Source: Deltaproteobacteria bacterium (lineage in GTDB: Bacteria; Desulfobacterota; Binatia; Binatales; Binataceae). From it: a stretch of DNA of 64,000 bases. Location of the stretch: positions 32,474 through 96,473 of the forward strand of contig JAJXZF010000003.1 of the NCBI GenBank assembly GCA_021780225.1. Direction: 5' to 3'. Positions 50,986-59,077 of this stretch are shown here, one piece after another. Positions within the stretch are counted from its first letter, which is position 1; each line of letters starts with the position of its first letter. The notes below the pieces were generated by a model that had not been told where the DNA came from, made no database searches, and saw nothing but the letters and a program-made list of their open reading frames with translations. The translations under genes were made by a program, and so were the position numbers.

Positions 50986-52515
50986 TTATCGCCGCCACGC
51001 GAACCATCGCGCAAGGATGCGGCTGGCGCGCGGCGTCAGGCGCGAGCGGTTGTACTGGTCGGCGAGCTTGCGGAAGGCCTCGGCCACGGTTGGATAGGGG
51101 TGAATCACACCGGCGAGAGAACTGAGCGGGTCGCGCCGGGCGATCGCGAGAGTGAGTTCCGAAATCATCTCGCCTGCGTGCGGCGCGACGATCGTGCCGC
51201 CGAGGATCCGGCCGCCGCGCCGCGCAACGTGGATTTTCGCGAAGCCGCCGGTGCGGCCGTCGAGGACGGCGCGATCCATTTCGCTCATCGGCAAATGCAG
51301 GGTTTGGACTTCGGTCCCGCGCGCCTCGGCCGCTTGCGCCGAAAGTCCGGCGTGCGCCAGCTCGGGGTCGGTGTAAACGCAGGAGGGAATGGTCAGCGCG
51401 CTCATTCGCGCGCGCCCGAAAAAAAGCGCATTGCGAATCACGATGCGCGCCATCGCGTCGGCGACATGAGTGAAGCGGAACTGCGTGCAGACGTCGCCGG
51501 CGGCATAGACGCGGCGGTTCGTGGTGCGCAAAAAGTCGTTGACCGTCACGCCCGCGGCCGAATCGCTCGCGATTCCCGCCGCGCCTAATTCCAAACCGTC
51601 AAGATTCGGCGCGCGGCCGGCCGCGACCAGAATTTCGTCGGCGGCGATTCGCTCCGCCGCTTCCGTGCGCGCGCGGCGCAGCGAGAGCAGTTTGCCTTCA
51701 GCGGAGGCGGAGACCGATTCGATGACGCATCCGGCAAGCACCCGCACGCCTTCGCCGGCGAGCGTCCGTTCGATCGAAGCCGCGGCGTCGGCGTCGTCGC
51801 GGCCGAGGATGCGCGGCGCGCTTTCCAGCATGGTCACTTCCGCGCCGAAGCGGCGAAACGCCTGCGCGAGTTCGCATCCGATCGCTCCGCCGCCGATAAT
51901 CGCGAGCCGGCGCGGCAGCGCGGTCAAGCTGAAGACGGTCTCATTGGTGAGATAGCCGACGCGCTCAAGGCCGGGAATCGGCGGCGCGGCCGGGCGGCTG
52001 CCGGTCGCGATCACGGCGCGCCGAAAGCGCAGCATCGCATCGCCGGCGGCGATCGCGTCGGGCGCGACGAAGCGTCCCGCGCCGAGAAATACGTCCACCC
52101 CGAGCGTGCGGAAGCGATGCGCGGAATCGTTGGCGCTGAGTCCGGCGCGCGCCTCGCGCATCCGCGCCATCACGACGCCGAAATCGATCTCCGCGGGCGC
52201 GCCGCGTACTCCGAGCGCGGGAACGCCGCGCGCCGCGGCGGCGGCGCGGGCGGCGGCCAGGATCGCTTTCGACGGCACGCAGCCGAAATTCAGGCAGTCG
52301 CCGCCCATCATGCGGTTTTCGATCAGAGCGACCTTCGCGCCCAGTCCGGCGGCGCCGGCGGCCGCCACCAGGCCGGCCGTGCCGGCGCCGATTACGACCA
52401 GATTGTAGCGCGGGGCGGGTTCGGGATTGCGCCAATCCGGCGGATGGACGTTCGCAATGAGATGCCGGTTGTGAGAATCGGCGGGAAGCAGCGCGAACTT
52501 GTCGTCGGGCGGCAT
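50986..52515 (-). CDS. FAD-dependent dithiol:disulfide oxidoreductase, MerA-like without Hg-binding tail
   Basis: A 509-residue class I pyridine nucleotide-disulfide oxidoreductase. FAD loop VIGAGTAGLVAAAGAA is near 41-56, redox-active disulfide GGDCLNFGCVPSKA near 71-84, NAD loop IIGGGAIGCELAQAF near 203-217, second FAD motif RVYAAGDVC near 335-343. The active-site base is His in GVIHPYPTVAEA near 468-479. It resembles mercuric reductase-like proteins but lacks both the N-terminal metal domain and the C-terminal Cys pair, so mercury reduction is unlikely. The electron acceptor is unknown. Confidence 0.88.
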   Translation of the reverse strand: MPPDDKFALLPADSHNRHLIANVHPPDWRNPEPAPRYNLVVIGAGTAGLVAAAGAAGLGAKVALIENRMMGGDCLNFGCVPSKAILAAARAAAAARGVPALGVRGAPAEIDFGVVMARMREARAGLSANDSAHRFRTLGVDVFLGAGRFVAPDAIAAGDAMLRFRRAVIATGSRPAAPPIPGLERVGYLTNETVFSLTALPRRLAIIGGGAIGCELAQAFRRFGAEVTMLESAPRILGRDDADAAASIERTLAGEGVRVLAGCVIESVSASAEGKLLSLRRARTEAAERIAADEILVAAGRAPNLDGLELGAAGIASDSAAGVTVNDFLRTTNRRVYAAGDVCTQFRFTHVADAMARIVIRNALFFGRARMSALTIPSCVYTDPELAHAGLSAQAAEARGTEVQTLHLPMSEMDRAVLDGRTGGFAKIHVARRGGRILGGTIVAPHAGEMISELTLAIARRDPLSSLAGVIHPYPTVAEAFRKLADQYNRSRLTPRASRILARWFAWRR

Positions 52516-52651
52516 CTCAACGCTCGCGCCGGCCGCGGCGGATCGCCGCGAAAATCATTTCGAGCGCAAGGCTGGAATAAACCGGAATCGCGGATGCGGA
52601 AGGCACGAGCGACGCTTATAATAACTTCCGCGATATTGTAAATCTTGAAAA

Positions 52652-53185
52652 ATGGCTGTGCATGAGCATCGCCGGCTCGCCGCCGGACGCCATCTGAAGC
52701 TCGCGGTGATCACGGCGAGCGATACCCGCGCCGCCGGCGACGACAAGAGCGGCCAGTTGATTCGGGAATTGCTCGAAGCTGCGGGCCATCAGGTTGGCCG
52801 CTACGAAATTGTGCCCGACGAACCCGAACGGATCGCGGGGGCGGTCAGGGCGGCGCTTGCGGAATGCGACGGCGCGATCGTCAACGGCGGCACCGGAGTC
52901 GCGCCGCGCGACCGGACGGTCGAGGCGATCCGCCCGATGCTGGAAAAAGAAATTGAAGGATTCGGCGAGTTGTTCCGGATGCTGTCGTACCAGGAAATCG
53001 GAGCGGCGGCGATGCTGAGCCGGGCGATTGCCGGAATCGCGGGCGGACGTATCGTCGCGGCGCTGCCGGGGTCCACCGCGGGATGCCGGCTCGCGATGGA
53101 AAAACTGCTGTTGCCGGAACTCGGCCATCTGGGCCATCTGCTCGGACTGGGCGCGCAGGGACGCGATGAACCGATTGACGATTAA
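52652..53185 (+). CDS. moaB: Molybdenum cofactor biosynthesis protein B
   Basis: A 177-residue MogA/MoaB-type protein: KLAVITASDTRAAGDDKSGQLI near 16-37, VPDEPERI, then the MPT/ATP-binding NGGTGVAPRDRTVEAI near 78-93, GFGELFRMLSYQEIGAAAMLSRAIAGI near 103-129 and ALPGSTAGCRLAMEKLLLPELGHLGHLLG near 136-164. It adenylates molybdopterin before metal insertion, in the cytoplasm. It overlaps the next gene (fused moaD-moaE) by 20 bp, indicating a tight operon. Confidence 0.92.
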   Translation: MAVHEHRRLAAGRHLKLAVITASDTRAAGDDKSGQLIRELLEAAGHQVGRYEIVPDEPERIAGAVRAALAECDGAIVNGGTGVAPRDRTVEAIRPMLEKEIEGFGELFRMLSYQEIGAAAMLSRAIAGIAGGRIVAALPGSTAGCRLAMEKLLLPELGHLGHLLGLGAQGRDEPIDD

Positions 53186-53870
53186 GCTTTTCGCCACGCT
53201 GCGCGAACGGGCGCGGACCAGCGAAATCGAGCGCGAATTCACGCCGGGATTGACGGTCGGCGAAATCTGGTCGCGGCTGCTCGTGGAATTCCCGGCGCTC
53301 GGCGGCCATCATGACGGCGTCGCCTACGCCGTCAATCAGGAATACGTGGAAGCGGATTATCGGCCGCGGGATCGGGACGAAGTCGCTTTCATCCCGCCGG
53401 TCAGCGGCGGTTCCGGGGCGCCGTGGCTCGGACCGGTTTCGATCGGCCGCGGCCCGATCGGCGTCGGCGCGCTGGAAGCCGCCGTCGCCGATCCGTCCGC
53501 CGGCGCGACCGTCACGTTCGCGGGCGCGACGCGCAACGGCAACGCGGGCCGGCGCGTGATCCGGCTCGAATACGAGGCTTACGAACCGATGGCGCTGAGC
53601 GAGATGCGCAAGTTGGCGATCGAAGCGGGACGGCGTTACCCAATCGTGCGCATCGCGATTCAGCATCGGATTGGCGTGGTCGAAATCGGCGAAACTTCCG
53701 TGGCGATCGCGGTTTCGGCGGCGCATCGGGCGGAAGCTTTCGACGCTTGCCGTTTCGCGATCGACCGGCTCAAAGAAATCGTGCCGATCTGGAAGAAGGA
53801 ACATTTCGAGGGCGGGGAAATCTGGGTCGGATGCCAAACCTCGCATCCCCCGCACGCCGATCGCGCCTGA
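53166..53870 (+). CDS. moaX: Fused molybdopterin synthase MoaD-MoaE (MoaX-like)
   Basis: A 234-residue fusion. Residues 1-82 are MoaD (ubiquitin-like: MNRLTIKLFATLRERA ... RDRDEVAFIPPVSGG), ending in Gly81-Gly82 that in free MoaD carry the thiocarboxylate. Residues 88-234 are MoaE with FAGATRNGN, VIRLEYEAYEPMALSEM, RIGVVEIGETSVAIAVSAAHRAEAFDA and active-site KKEHFEGGEIWVG. Because the Gly-Gly is internal, cleavage is needed for function, as reported for mycobacterial MoaX at Gly82. ATG 53166 lies inside the moaB 3' end. Confidence 0.93.
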   Translation: MNRLTIKLFATLRERARTSEIEREFTPGLTVGEIWSRLLVEFPALGGHHDGVAYAVNQEYVEADYRPRDRDEVAFIPPVSGGSGAPWLGPVSIGRGPIGVGALEAAVADPSAGATVTFAGATRNGNAGRRVIRLEYEAYEPMALSEMRKLAIEAGRRYPIVRIAIQHRIGVVEIGETSVAIAVSAAHRAEAFDACRFAIDRLKEIVPIWKKEHFEGGEIWVGCQTSHPPHADRA

Positions 53871-53959
53871 TTTCGCGTTGGGCGCGCTCAGGCTCGGATT
53901 CGCCCGAAACCGCGCGAACTAGCCAGAAGCGACGATCAGGCGCCTGGTTCAGTTTGAAT

Positions 53960-54391
53960 TCAGTGACTAATTCTTGCGCGAGCCGCGTCCCGCGCATTCT
54001 TGGCCAATAGATAGTTCGGATTGAGCTGAAGCGCCTTATCAAAGTCCTGAATCGCAAGAGCGTTCCGGCCTTCGGACGAGTAGCTCAATCCCCGACAATA
54101 GTAGGCGTCGGAGAAATCTGGGTCGATCGTGATCGCCTTGTCGAAGTCCTGAAGCGCGAGATTCTGTTGCCCCTCTCTGTCGTAAGCTTCGCCGCGGTTA
54201 ACATAAGCCACGGCGGCGCGGCGTCCTGTTACGAACGGAGATTGGATCAAGGCGGTGCAACTGCTGATCCGGACGTCGGGATCGCTGGCGCCGCCACAAT
54301 TTACCGAATCGGAGGCTCCAACGAGGTTACACCCGCTCAATCCGAAGGCCAGCGCCAGAAGACCCAAAAGCCCTTTGCATGACGACGCCAT
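53960..54391 (-). CDS. TPR-repeat lipoprotein
   Basis: A 143-residue lipoprotein from ATG 54391. Signal MASSCKGLLGLLALAFGLSGC has the lipobox LSGC with lipidated Cys21. Two tetratricopeptide repeats follow: AAVAYVNRGEAYDREGQQNLALQDFDKAITIDP near 61-93 and SDAYYCRGLSYSSEGRNALAIQDFDKALQLNP near 95-127. These build a superhelical protein-docking surface in the periplasm. Additional Cys in NCGGAS and ISSCTA may pair. The frame continues upstream to 54460, but the lipoprotein signal decides the start. Composition is a little less GC-rich than neighbours. Confidence 0.8.
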   Translation of the reverse strand: MASSCKGLLGLLALAFGLSGCNLVGASDSVNCGGASDPDVRISSCTALIQSPFVTGRRAAVAYVNRGEAYDREGQQNLALQDFDKAITIDPDFSDAYYCRGLSYSSEGRNALAIQDFDKALQLNPNYLLAKNARDAARARISH

Positions 54392-54488
54392 TGCCTTCAA
54401 TTTATACAGTAGCGCTCGGTTCTGTTTAGGCCAAGACGACGCCGTTGAGACAGCAGGCATCCAGGGTCGCGCCGGAGTATCGAACAGC

Positions 54489-54694
54489 TAGTATGGTGTC
54501 CCGCAAATAAGATTGCACTCCGCGTCCATCATGCGCTCCGCGTGGATGCCCGGATCAAGTCCGGGCATGACCAACTCTGTTCGTCATTGCCGGGCCCAGA
54601 CCCGGCAGTCCATCGCTTGCCGCCCCGCGATGGGCGGCCTGCGTGCCGAGCCGATAAGGCATCAGGTGGAAGTTATTTGCGGGACGCCACACTA
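54489..54694 (+). repeat. Dispersed 205-bp TIR element, copy F
   Basis: Core 54491-54692 with TA at 54489-54490 and 54693-54694. The outer sequence AGC / GCT extends the symmetry. Left end GTATGGTGTCCCGCAAATAA (two changes), right end TTATTTGCGGGACGCCACAC. Lies between the TPR lipoprotein and ispH with no other gene in 54392-54776. Confidence 0.9.
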
Positions 54695-54776
54695 GCTGCG
54701 CCGCGAAATCAGCCAGTACGGACCATTGACATGATATTGACCGAGCGGCCAGTATCGTTTAACAGAGTTCCCATCG

Positions 54777-55721
54777 ATGTTGCCAAGCGAAATAACGGTC
54801 GAAAAGATAATTCTGGCGGAGCCGCGCGGCTTTTGCGCGGGTGTGGATCGGGCGGTCGAGGCGGTGCGCGGCGCGCTGCGCGAGTACGGCCGGCCGCTCT
54901 ACGTGCGCCATCAGATTGTGCACAACCGCTTCGTGCTCGAGGCGCTCGAGCGAGAGGGCGCGATTTTCGTCGAAAGCCTTGACGAAGTGCCGGAAGGCCA
55001 GCGCGTGATTTTCAGCGCGCATGGCGTCGCGCCCAGCGAATGGGATCGCGCGCGCGGCCGCAATCTCAGAGTGATCGACGCCACCTGCCCGCTCGTGACC
55101 AAGGTTCATTCCGAAGTCGAGCGCTACGCCGTCGAAGGCAAAACCGTAATCCTGGTCGGACACGCCGGCCACGAAGAGGTCAAGGGCACGATGGGGGTGG
55201 CGCCCGGCCAGATGCTGCTGGTGGGGACGGTCGAGGAGGCCGCGGCGGTCGAAGTGCCCGATCCGAACGCGGTCGCGGCGGTCACGCAGACCACTCTCAG
55301 CGTGGACGACACGCGCGACATCATGATGACGCTCAAGCAGCGCTTTCCGGCGCTGGCGACGCCCAAGACCGACGATATCTGCTACGCGACGCAAAATCGC
55401 CAGAACGCGGTCAAAGAGCTGGTGGACGTAAGCGACGTGGTGCTGGTGGTCGGATCGCGCCAGAGCTCGAACGCCAACCGGATGGTCGAAGTGGCGCGGA
55501 TGCGCGGGGGGCGCGCGTTTCTGGTCGATTCGCTGGCGGACGTCGAGCCGGAGATGGTCGCGGGGGCGCGCGCCCTTGGCTTGACCGCGAGCGCGTCGTC
55601 GCCGGAATGGCTGGTGGAAGAGATAATCGGCGCATTTTCGAAGCGCGGCGCGTCGGTCGAGCTGATGAAGATTAAGGAGGAGCGGATCCACTTTCCGCTG
55701 CCCAAGCCCGCCGACAATTGA
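54777..55721 (+). CDS. ispH: 4-Hydroxy-3-methylbut-2-enyl diphosphate reductase
   Basis: A 314-residue IspH, the last enzyme of the methylerythritol phosphate pathway, making IPP and DMAPP. The three cluster cysteines are Cys20 (PRGFCAGV), Cys104 (DATCPLV) and Cys202 (ICYATQNRQ), in the usual positions. Substrate residues lie in VRHQIVHN, SAHGVAP, GHAGHEEVKGTMG and GSRQSSNANRM. Start ATG 54777 (then TTG CCA). Followed after 93 bp by a deoxynucleoside kinase gene. It indicates a MEP-type isoprenoid supply, relevant to hopanoids. Confidence 0.95.
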   Translation: MLPSEITVEKIILAEPRGFCAGVDRAVEAVRGALREYGRPLYVRHQIVHNRFVLEALEREGAIFVESLDEVPEGQRVIFSAHGVAPSEWDRARGRNLRVIDATCPLVTKVHSEVERYAVEGKTVILVGHAGHEEVKGTMGVAPGQMLLVGTVEEAAAVEVPDPNAVAAVTQTTLSVDDTRDIMMTLKQRFPALATPKTDDICYATQNRQNAVKELVDVSDVVLVVGSRQSSNANRMVEVARMRGGRAFLVDSLADVEPEMVAGARALGLTASASSPEWLVEEIIGAFSKRGASVELMKIKEERIHFPLPKPADN

Positions 55722-55814
55722 GGGTCCGGCGCCGGCCGCGAAGCCGCGGCCGCGCGGGGAAGGCCGGACGACAGAGCGCAGTTCGCCAAGAGGAGGGGCG
55801 GCGCTGGCGGCTCG

Positions 55815-56456
55815 ATGCATCCGCGACGCGGCTATATTGCGGTCGAAGGCCCGATCGGCGTCGGCAAGACCTCCCTGGCGCGGGCGCTCGCGCGCGAATT
55901 GAACGCGCGGCTGGTGCTCGAGCAGGTCGAAGAAAATCCTTTTCTGGCGCGATTTTACGAAGATCCGGACAATTACGCGCTGCCCGTCCAACTGAATTTC
56001 CTGATCGCCCGGTACAAACAGCAGCGCGACCTTGCGCAGCAGGATTTGTTCGCGCAGGCCACGGTCGCCGATTATCTCTTCGCCAAAGATCGGGTCTTCG
56101 CGGCGCTCAATCTTGCGCCCGACGAACTTGCGCTCTACGACAACATTTACCGCTTGCTCGACGCGCGGATGCCGAAACCAGATCTGGTGGTTTACATTCG
56201 CGCGAGCGTCGAAGTGTTGCTGGAACGGCTGCGGCGGCGCAAACGCGATTTCGAGCGGCATATCGGCGTCGAATACCTCGAACGCGTGTCGGCGGCGTTT
56301 CGCGATTTCTTTTTTTATTACGAAGACGCTCCGTTGCTGGTGGTTGACACCAGCGAAATCGATTTCGTCGCCGATTCCGCCGACCTGCGCGATTTGATTC
56401 GCGAAATCGAACGGAGCGGCGGGGGCGTGCAGCACTACGTGCCGCGCAAACGCTGA
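55815..56456 (+). CDS. Deoxynucleoside kinase family protein
   Basis: A 213-residue P-loop kinase of the dGK/dAK family. Walker A GPIGVGKTS is at 12-20. The substrate region has EQVEENPFLARFYEDPDNYALPVQLNFLIARYKQQRDL near 36-74, where the Q-x-x-F-L-x-x-R pattern and the DR pair (AKDRVF) are typical. The lid is RLRRRKRDFERHI near 138-150. It phosphorylates deoxynucleosides in salvage, or acts on a related small molecule. The frame starts at ATG 55815; shadow frames cover both strands but carry no motifs. Confidence 0.9.
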   Translation: MHPRRGYIAVEGPIGVGKTSLARALARELNARLVLEQVEENPFLARFYEDPDNYALPVQLNFLIARYKQQRDLAQQDLFAQATVADYLFAKDRVFAALNLAPDELALYDNIYRLLDARMPKPDLVVYIRASVEVLLERLRRRKRDFERHIGVEYLERVSAAFRDFFFYYEDAPLLVVDTSEIDFVADSADLRDLIREIERSGGGVQHYVPRKR

Positions 56457-56474
56457 ATCGAAACGCGCGCCGGG

Positions 56475-56768
56475 TCAGGCCGGCCGCGCCGCGAACTCGC
56501 GCTCGATTTCCCGCGCCAGCCGCAGGTCTTTTCCGGTCACGCCGCCTTCACTGTGGGTCGCGCAGACGAAGCGAACGCGGGTGTAGTTGACGTGGATATC
56601 GGGATGATGGTCGGCGGCTTCGGCGATTTCCGCGATACGGTCGATAAAGCGGATGCCGTCCATGAATTCCTTGAAGCGGAAGAGCCTGGAGATCGCGCCG
56701 TCGCCGAATTCCCATCCGGGCAGCGATTCCAGTTCCTTCACGATTCGATCGGCCGCAAGCGTCGCCAT
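56475..56768 (-). CDS. Pterin-4a-carbinolamine dehydratase
   Basis: A 97-residue single-domain PCD/DCoH protein: LESLPGWEFGDGAISRLFRFKEFMDGIRFIDRIAEIAEAADHHPDIHVNYTRVRFVCATHSEGGVTGKDLRLA. The catalytic His pair and Asp/Arg (ADHHPDIHVNYTRV near 51-64) are intact. It recycles 4a-hydroxytetrahydrobiopterin and is often found without a partner hydroxylase; some homologues assist molybdopterin or folate metabolism. None of the aromatic amino acid hydroxylases is in the window. Convergent with the kinase gene, 18 bp apart. Confidence 0.93.
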   Translation of the reverse strand: MATLAADRIVKELESLPGWEFGDGAISRLFRFKEFMDGIRFIDRIAEIAEAADHHPDIHVNYTRVRFVCATHSEGGVTGKDLRLAREIEREFAARPA

Positions 56769-56820
56769 CGCGCCAACCTCCGGCGCGCTTGTCGCGCGCC
56801 CGTCCAGTATATTAGACCAG

Positions 56821-57375
56821 ATGGGCGAATCCGCTCCATCGCGGGAGCTTCATACAGGTTTGGATATCGTGGCGACCACCGACACCCGCAAGATCATCCG
56901 CATGACGCCCGAAGAGGCGTCGAATTTCCTCGACGGCGCGATGAACGCCGCGCTGGCGACGATCGATCGCGACGGCTACCCGCATCTGGTGGCGATGTCC
57001 TTCGCGCGCGATGCGAACGGCGATATAGTCATGACCAGTTTCGGCAAAGCGCAGAAAGTCTCCAACCTGCGGCGCAATCCGCAGGCGGCGGTGATGGTCG
57101 ATCGCGGCGTCGCTTATGACAAGTTGCAGGGCGTGATGATTCGCGGGCGGGCCGAAATCGTCGCGGACAAGGACGCCGTGCTGGCCGCGATGCGGCTGGT
57201 GATGCGCAAGCAGGCGCGGCTCGCCGGCCGCGGCGATCTGGCCGAGGGCGGGGAAATTTCGGAAACCTACCGGCGCCAGGCCGCCAAGCGGGTGGCGATC
57301 AGGATCAAACCGGAAAAATGGGCGAGTTGGGACCACGCGAAAATCGCCGCGGCGTCCCGGCCGCGCGCGGAGTGA
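56821..57375 (+). CDS. Pyridoxamine-5'-phosphate-oxidase-fold protein (F420/FMN-binding type)
   Basis: A 184-residue split-barrel flavin or F420 protein: MTPEEASNFLDGAMNAALATIDRDGYPHLVAMSFARDANGDIVMTSFGKAQKVSNLRRNPQAAVMVDRG near 28-97 and GVMIRGRAEIVAD near 105-117, the layout of TIGR03618/PPOX-type proteins. These reduce small molecules with F420 or bind haem or FMN. ATG 56821 is the longest start; an in-frame GTG at 56869 (VATTDTRK) is possible. Six bases separate it from the MaoC-like gene, suggesting one operon 56821-59077. Confidence 0.85.
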   Translation: MGESAPSRELHTGLDIVATTDTRKIIRMTPEEASNFLDGAMNAALATIDRDGYPHLVAMSFARDANGDIVMTSFGKAQKVSNLRRNPQAAVMVDRGVAYDKLQGVMIRGRAEIVADKDAVLAAMRLVMRKQARLAGRGDLAEGGEISETYRRQAAKRVAIRIKPEKWASWDHAKIAAASRPRAE

Positions 57376-57380
57376 AAAAT

Positions 57381-57833
57381 ATGGCGAACAAATACGTCAC
57401 CGAAGAGGCTAAAAAGCAGATCGGCAAAGCCGGAGAAGCGCGCACGATCGAGGTCGAACGCGGCGCAATCCGCCGCTTTGCCGAAGCGATCGGCGATCCG
57501 AATCCGCTGTTCAATAACGAGGCCGAGGCGCGTCACACGCGGTTCGGCGGCATGATCGCGCCGCCGACCTTTTGCCGTTCCCTCTCGGCCGCGATTCCCG
57601 ACGTCAAGCTCGACATGGGCGAGAGCTTCCGCGGCCTCGACGGCGGGTCGGATTGGGAATATTTCGAGCCGATTCGCCCCGGCGACCGGATCACCGTGCA
57701 GACCAAAATCGCGGACCTGCGCGAAAGCGCCGGCCGGCTGGGCGCGATGGTGTTCATCACGACGGAAACCAGCTACACGAATCAGTTCGGCAAGGTCTGC
57801 GCGCTGCAACGCTCGACCGCCATCCGTTACTAA
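57381..57833 (+). CDS. MaoC-like dehydratase, N-terminal hot-dog subunit (HadA/FAS1-like)
   Basis: A 150-residue hot-dog protein of the MaoC_dehydrat_N type: EVERGAIRRFAEAIGDPNPLFNNEAEARHTRFGGMIAPPTFCRSL near 24-68, then the long central-helix and sheet with LDGGSDWEYFEPIRPGDRITVQTKIADLRES. The catalytic hydratase dyad D-x4-H is not complete: Asp39 is kept, but the His position is Phe44. This is the pattern of the stabilising, non-catalytic partner in HadA/HadB heterodimers. The catalytic partner follows 23 bp later. Confidence 0.88.
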   Translation: MANKYVTEEAKKQIGKAGEARTIEVERGAIRRFAEAIGDPNPLFNNEAEARHTRFGGMIAPPTFCRSLSAAIPDVKLDMGESFRGLDGGSDWEYFEPIRPGDRITVQTKIADLRESAGRLGAMVFITTETSYTNQFGKVCALQRSTAIRY

Positions 57834-57856
57834 GGCGCACTATGGGAGCATCGACG

Positions 57857-58300
57857 ATGGCTCACAAACAGCGATATTTCGAAGACGTTGAAGCCGGGCA
57901 GGAAATTCCGCCGCTCGAAAAGCATCCGACCACCCAGCAACTGGTCAAGTATGCCGGCGCGTCGGGCGATTTCTACCAGATTCATTACGACAAGGATTTC
58001 GCGATCAAGAACAATCTCCCCGGCGTAATCCTGCACGGCGCGCTCAAAAACGCGTTCCTCGGCCAACTTGCCACGGATTTCGCGGGCGAGCACGGATGGT
58101 TGCGGAAGCTTTCCGTGCAATATCGCGGCATGGACCAGCCGGGCACGATGGTCGTTTGCAAAGGCAAGGTCGTCAAGAAGTACACCGAGCACGGCCAGCA
58201 TCTGGTCGATTGCGAAATCTGGCTCGAAAACGCCAAAGGCGAAAAGACGACCCTGGGCAGCGCCAGCGTCGTGCTCCCGTCGCGCCATCAGGCGGGCTGA
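57857..58300 (+). CDS. MaoC-like (R)-hydroxyacyl dehydratase, catalytic subunit (HadB-like)
   Basis: A 147-residue catalytic hot-dog subunit with the hydratase dyad Asp38 and His43 in GASGDFYQIHYDKDFA (35-50), followed by GVILHGALKNAFLGQLATDF and the strand segment GTMVVCKGKVVKKYTEHGQHLVDCEIWLENAKGE. ATG 57857 has GGGAG eight bases upstream. With the preceding gene it would form a heterodimeric (3R)-hydroxyacyl-CoA or ACP dehydratase (hydration or dehydration of 2-enoyl intermediates). Confidence 0.9.
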   Translation: MAHKQRYFEDVEAGQEIPPLEKHPTTQQLVKYAGASGDFYQIHYDKDFAIKNNLPGVILHGALKNAFLGQLATDFAGEHGWLRKLSVQYRGMDQPGTMVVCKGKVVKKYTEHGQHLVDCEIWLENAKGEKTTLGSASVVLPSRHQAG

Positions 58301-58324
58301 CTCGCGCGCGAGCGTGATCGCGAG

Positions 58325-59077
58325 ATGAAGCGGAAGTATCTTACCGCTTCGATCGAAGCCGCCGATTTGATCGATCGCCGCGTCGAGCCGCATTACGGCA
58401 AGACCTTGATGCGGTTGCTGGCGGCCCATGCGCTCGCGGAGAAACTGACCGCAATCGGCTATCAGCAGGCGCTTGCGGCGATCGGCGATCCCGACCTGGT
58501 CCCGACGATCAGGAAAAACCTGGCCGAAGAAAAAAAACACGCGCGGCTGGTTTATCGGCTGCTCGAAGAATTGGGGATGACCGAGGAGCAGGCCGATCGC
58601 TCGATGGTCAAGGCGGCGAAGTCGCCGTCCTTCGCCGCGCCGCGCCGCTTCGCCGAAGAGCCGGTCGATGCGCTCGCGTTGCTGATGGCCTCGCTCAGCC
58701 TTGACGTTACCGGGCTGCTGATGATTGGCGTCAATTATCGCGAATCGAGTTACGCGCCGCATGCCCGGGCGGCGGAAATCATTCTCGACGAGGAGGAAGA
58801 TCACGAACTGTTCGCCGCGTCGGCGTTACGCGACGCCGCCGAGCGCTTCGGCGCCGAACGCGTCAACGCGGCGCTGCGCGATTGGCTGCCGATGGCGGCG
58901 AATTTCTTCGGTCCCGCCGGCAGCGGCTTCACGTTCGACTGTATGCGCTACGGACTCAAGGCGCGCGACAACGGCGAACTCGCCGAGCTTTACCTGACGA
59001 TGATCGGCCGGCGGATCGGGCAGGCCGGGTTGTCGATGCCGGCGCTGACGCGGCGCTATCCATACGAGCTGGTTTGA
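58325..59077 (+). CDS. Ferritin-like di-iron protein, PaaA/PaaC-like
   Basis: A 250-residue all-helical protein. Candidate iron ligands are Glu39 (HALAEK), Glu69-x2-His72 (AEEKKHA), an acidic cluster near 127-135 (LSLDVTGLL) and E-x2-H in LDEEEDHELFA near 157-167. Length and pattern resemble the PaaA and PaaC subunits of the phenylacetyl-CoA 1,2-epoxidase. No other paa genes are present, so an isolated di-iron oxygenase or ferritin-like oxidoreductase is the safe call. It begins 24 bp after the dehydratase stop on the same strand. Confidence 0.7.
   Translation: MKRKYLTASIEAADLIDRRVEPHYGKTLMRLLAAHALAEKLTAIGYQQALAAIGDPDLVPTIRKNLAEEKKHARLVYRLLEELGMTEEQADRSMVKAAKSPSFAAPRRFAEEPVDALALLMASLSLDVTGLLMIGVNYRESSYAPHARAAEIILDEEEDHELFAASALRDAAERFGAERVNAALRDWLPMAANFFGPAGSGFTFDCMRYGLKARDNGELAELYLTMIGRRIGQAGLSMPALTRRYPYELV

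Noticed and set aside
50986..52515. Calling the flavoprotein a mercuric reductase
   Set aside because: The C-terminal Cys pair that binds Hg(II) is absent and no mer genes are near.
1369..54694. Reading the dispersed repeats as CRISPR repeats or integron attachment sites
   Set aside because: Copies are about 10 kb apart, each carries its own terminal inverted repeats, and there are no spacers, cas genes or integrase.
54759..56435. A 558-codon minus-strand frame covering ispH and the kinase
   Set aside because: Antisense shadow spanning two genes with clear catalytic motifs on the plus strand; no motif of its own.
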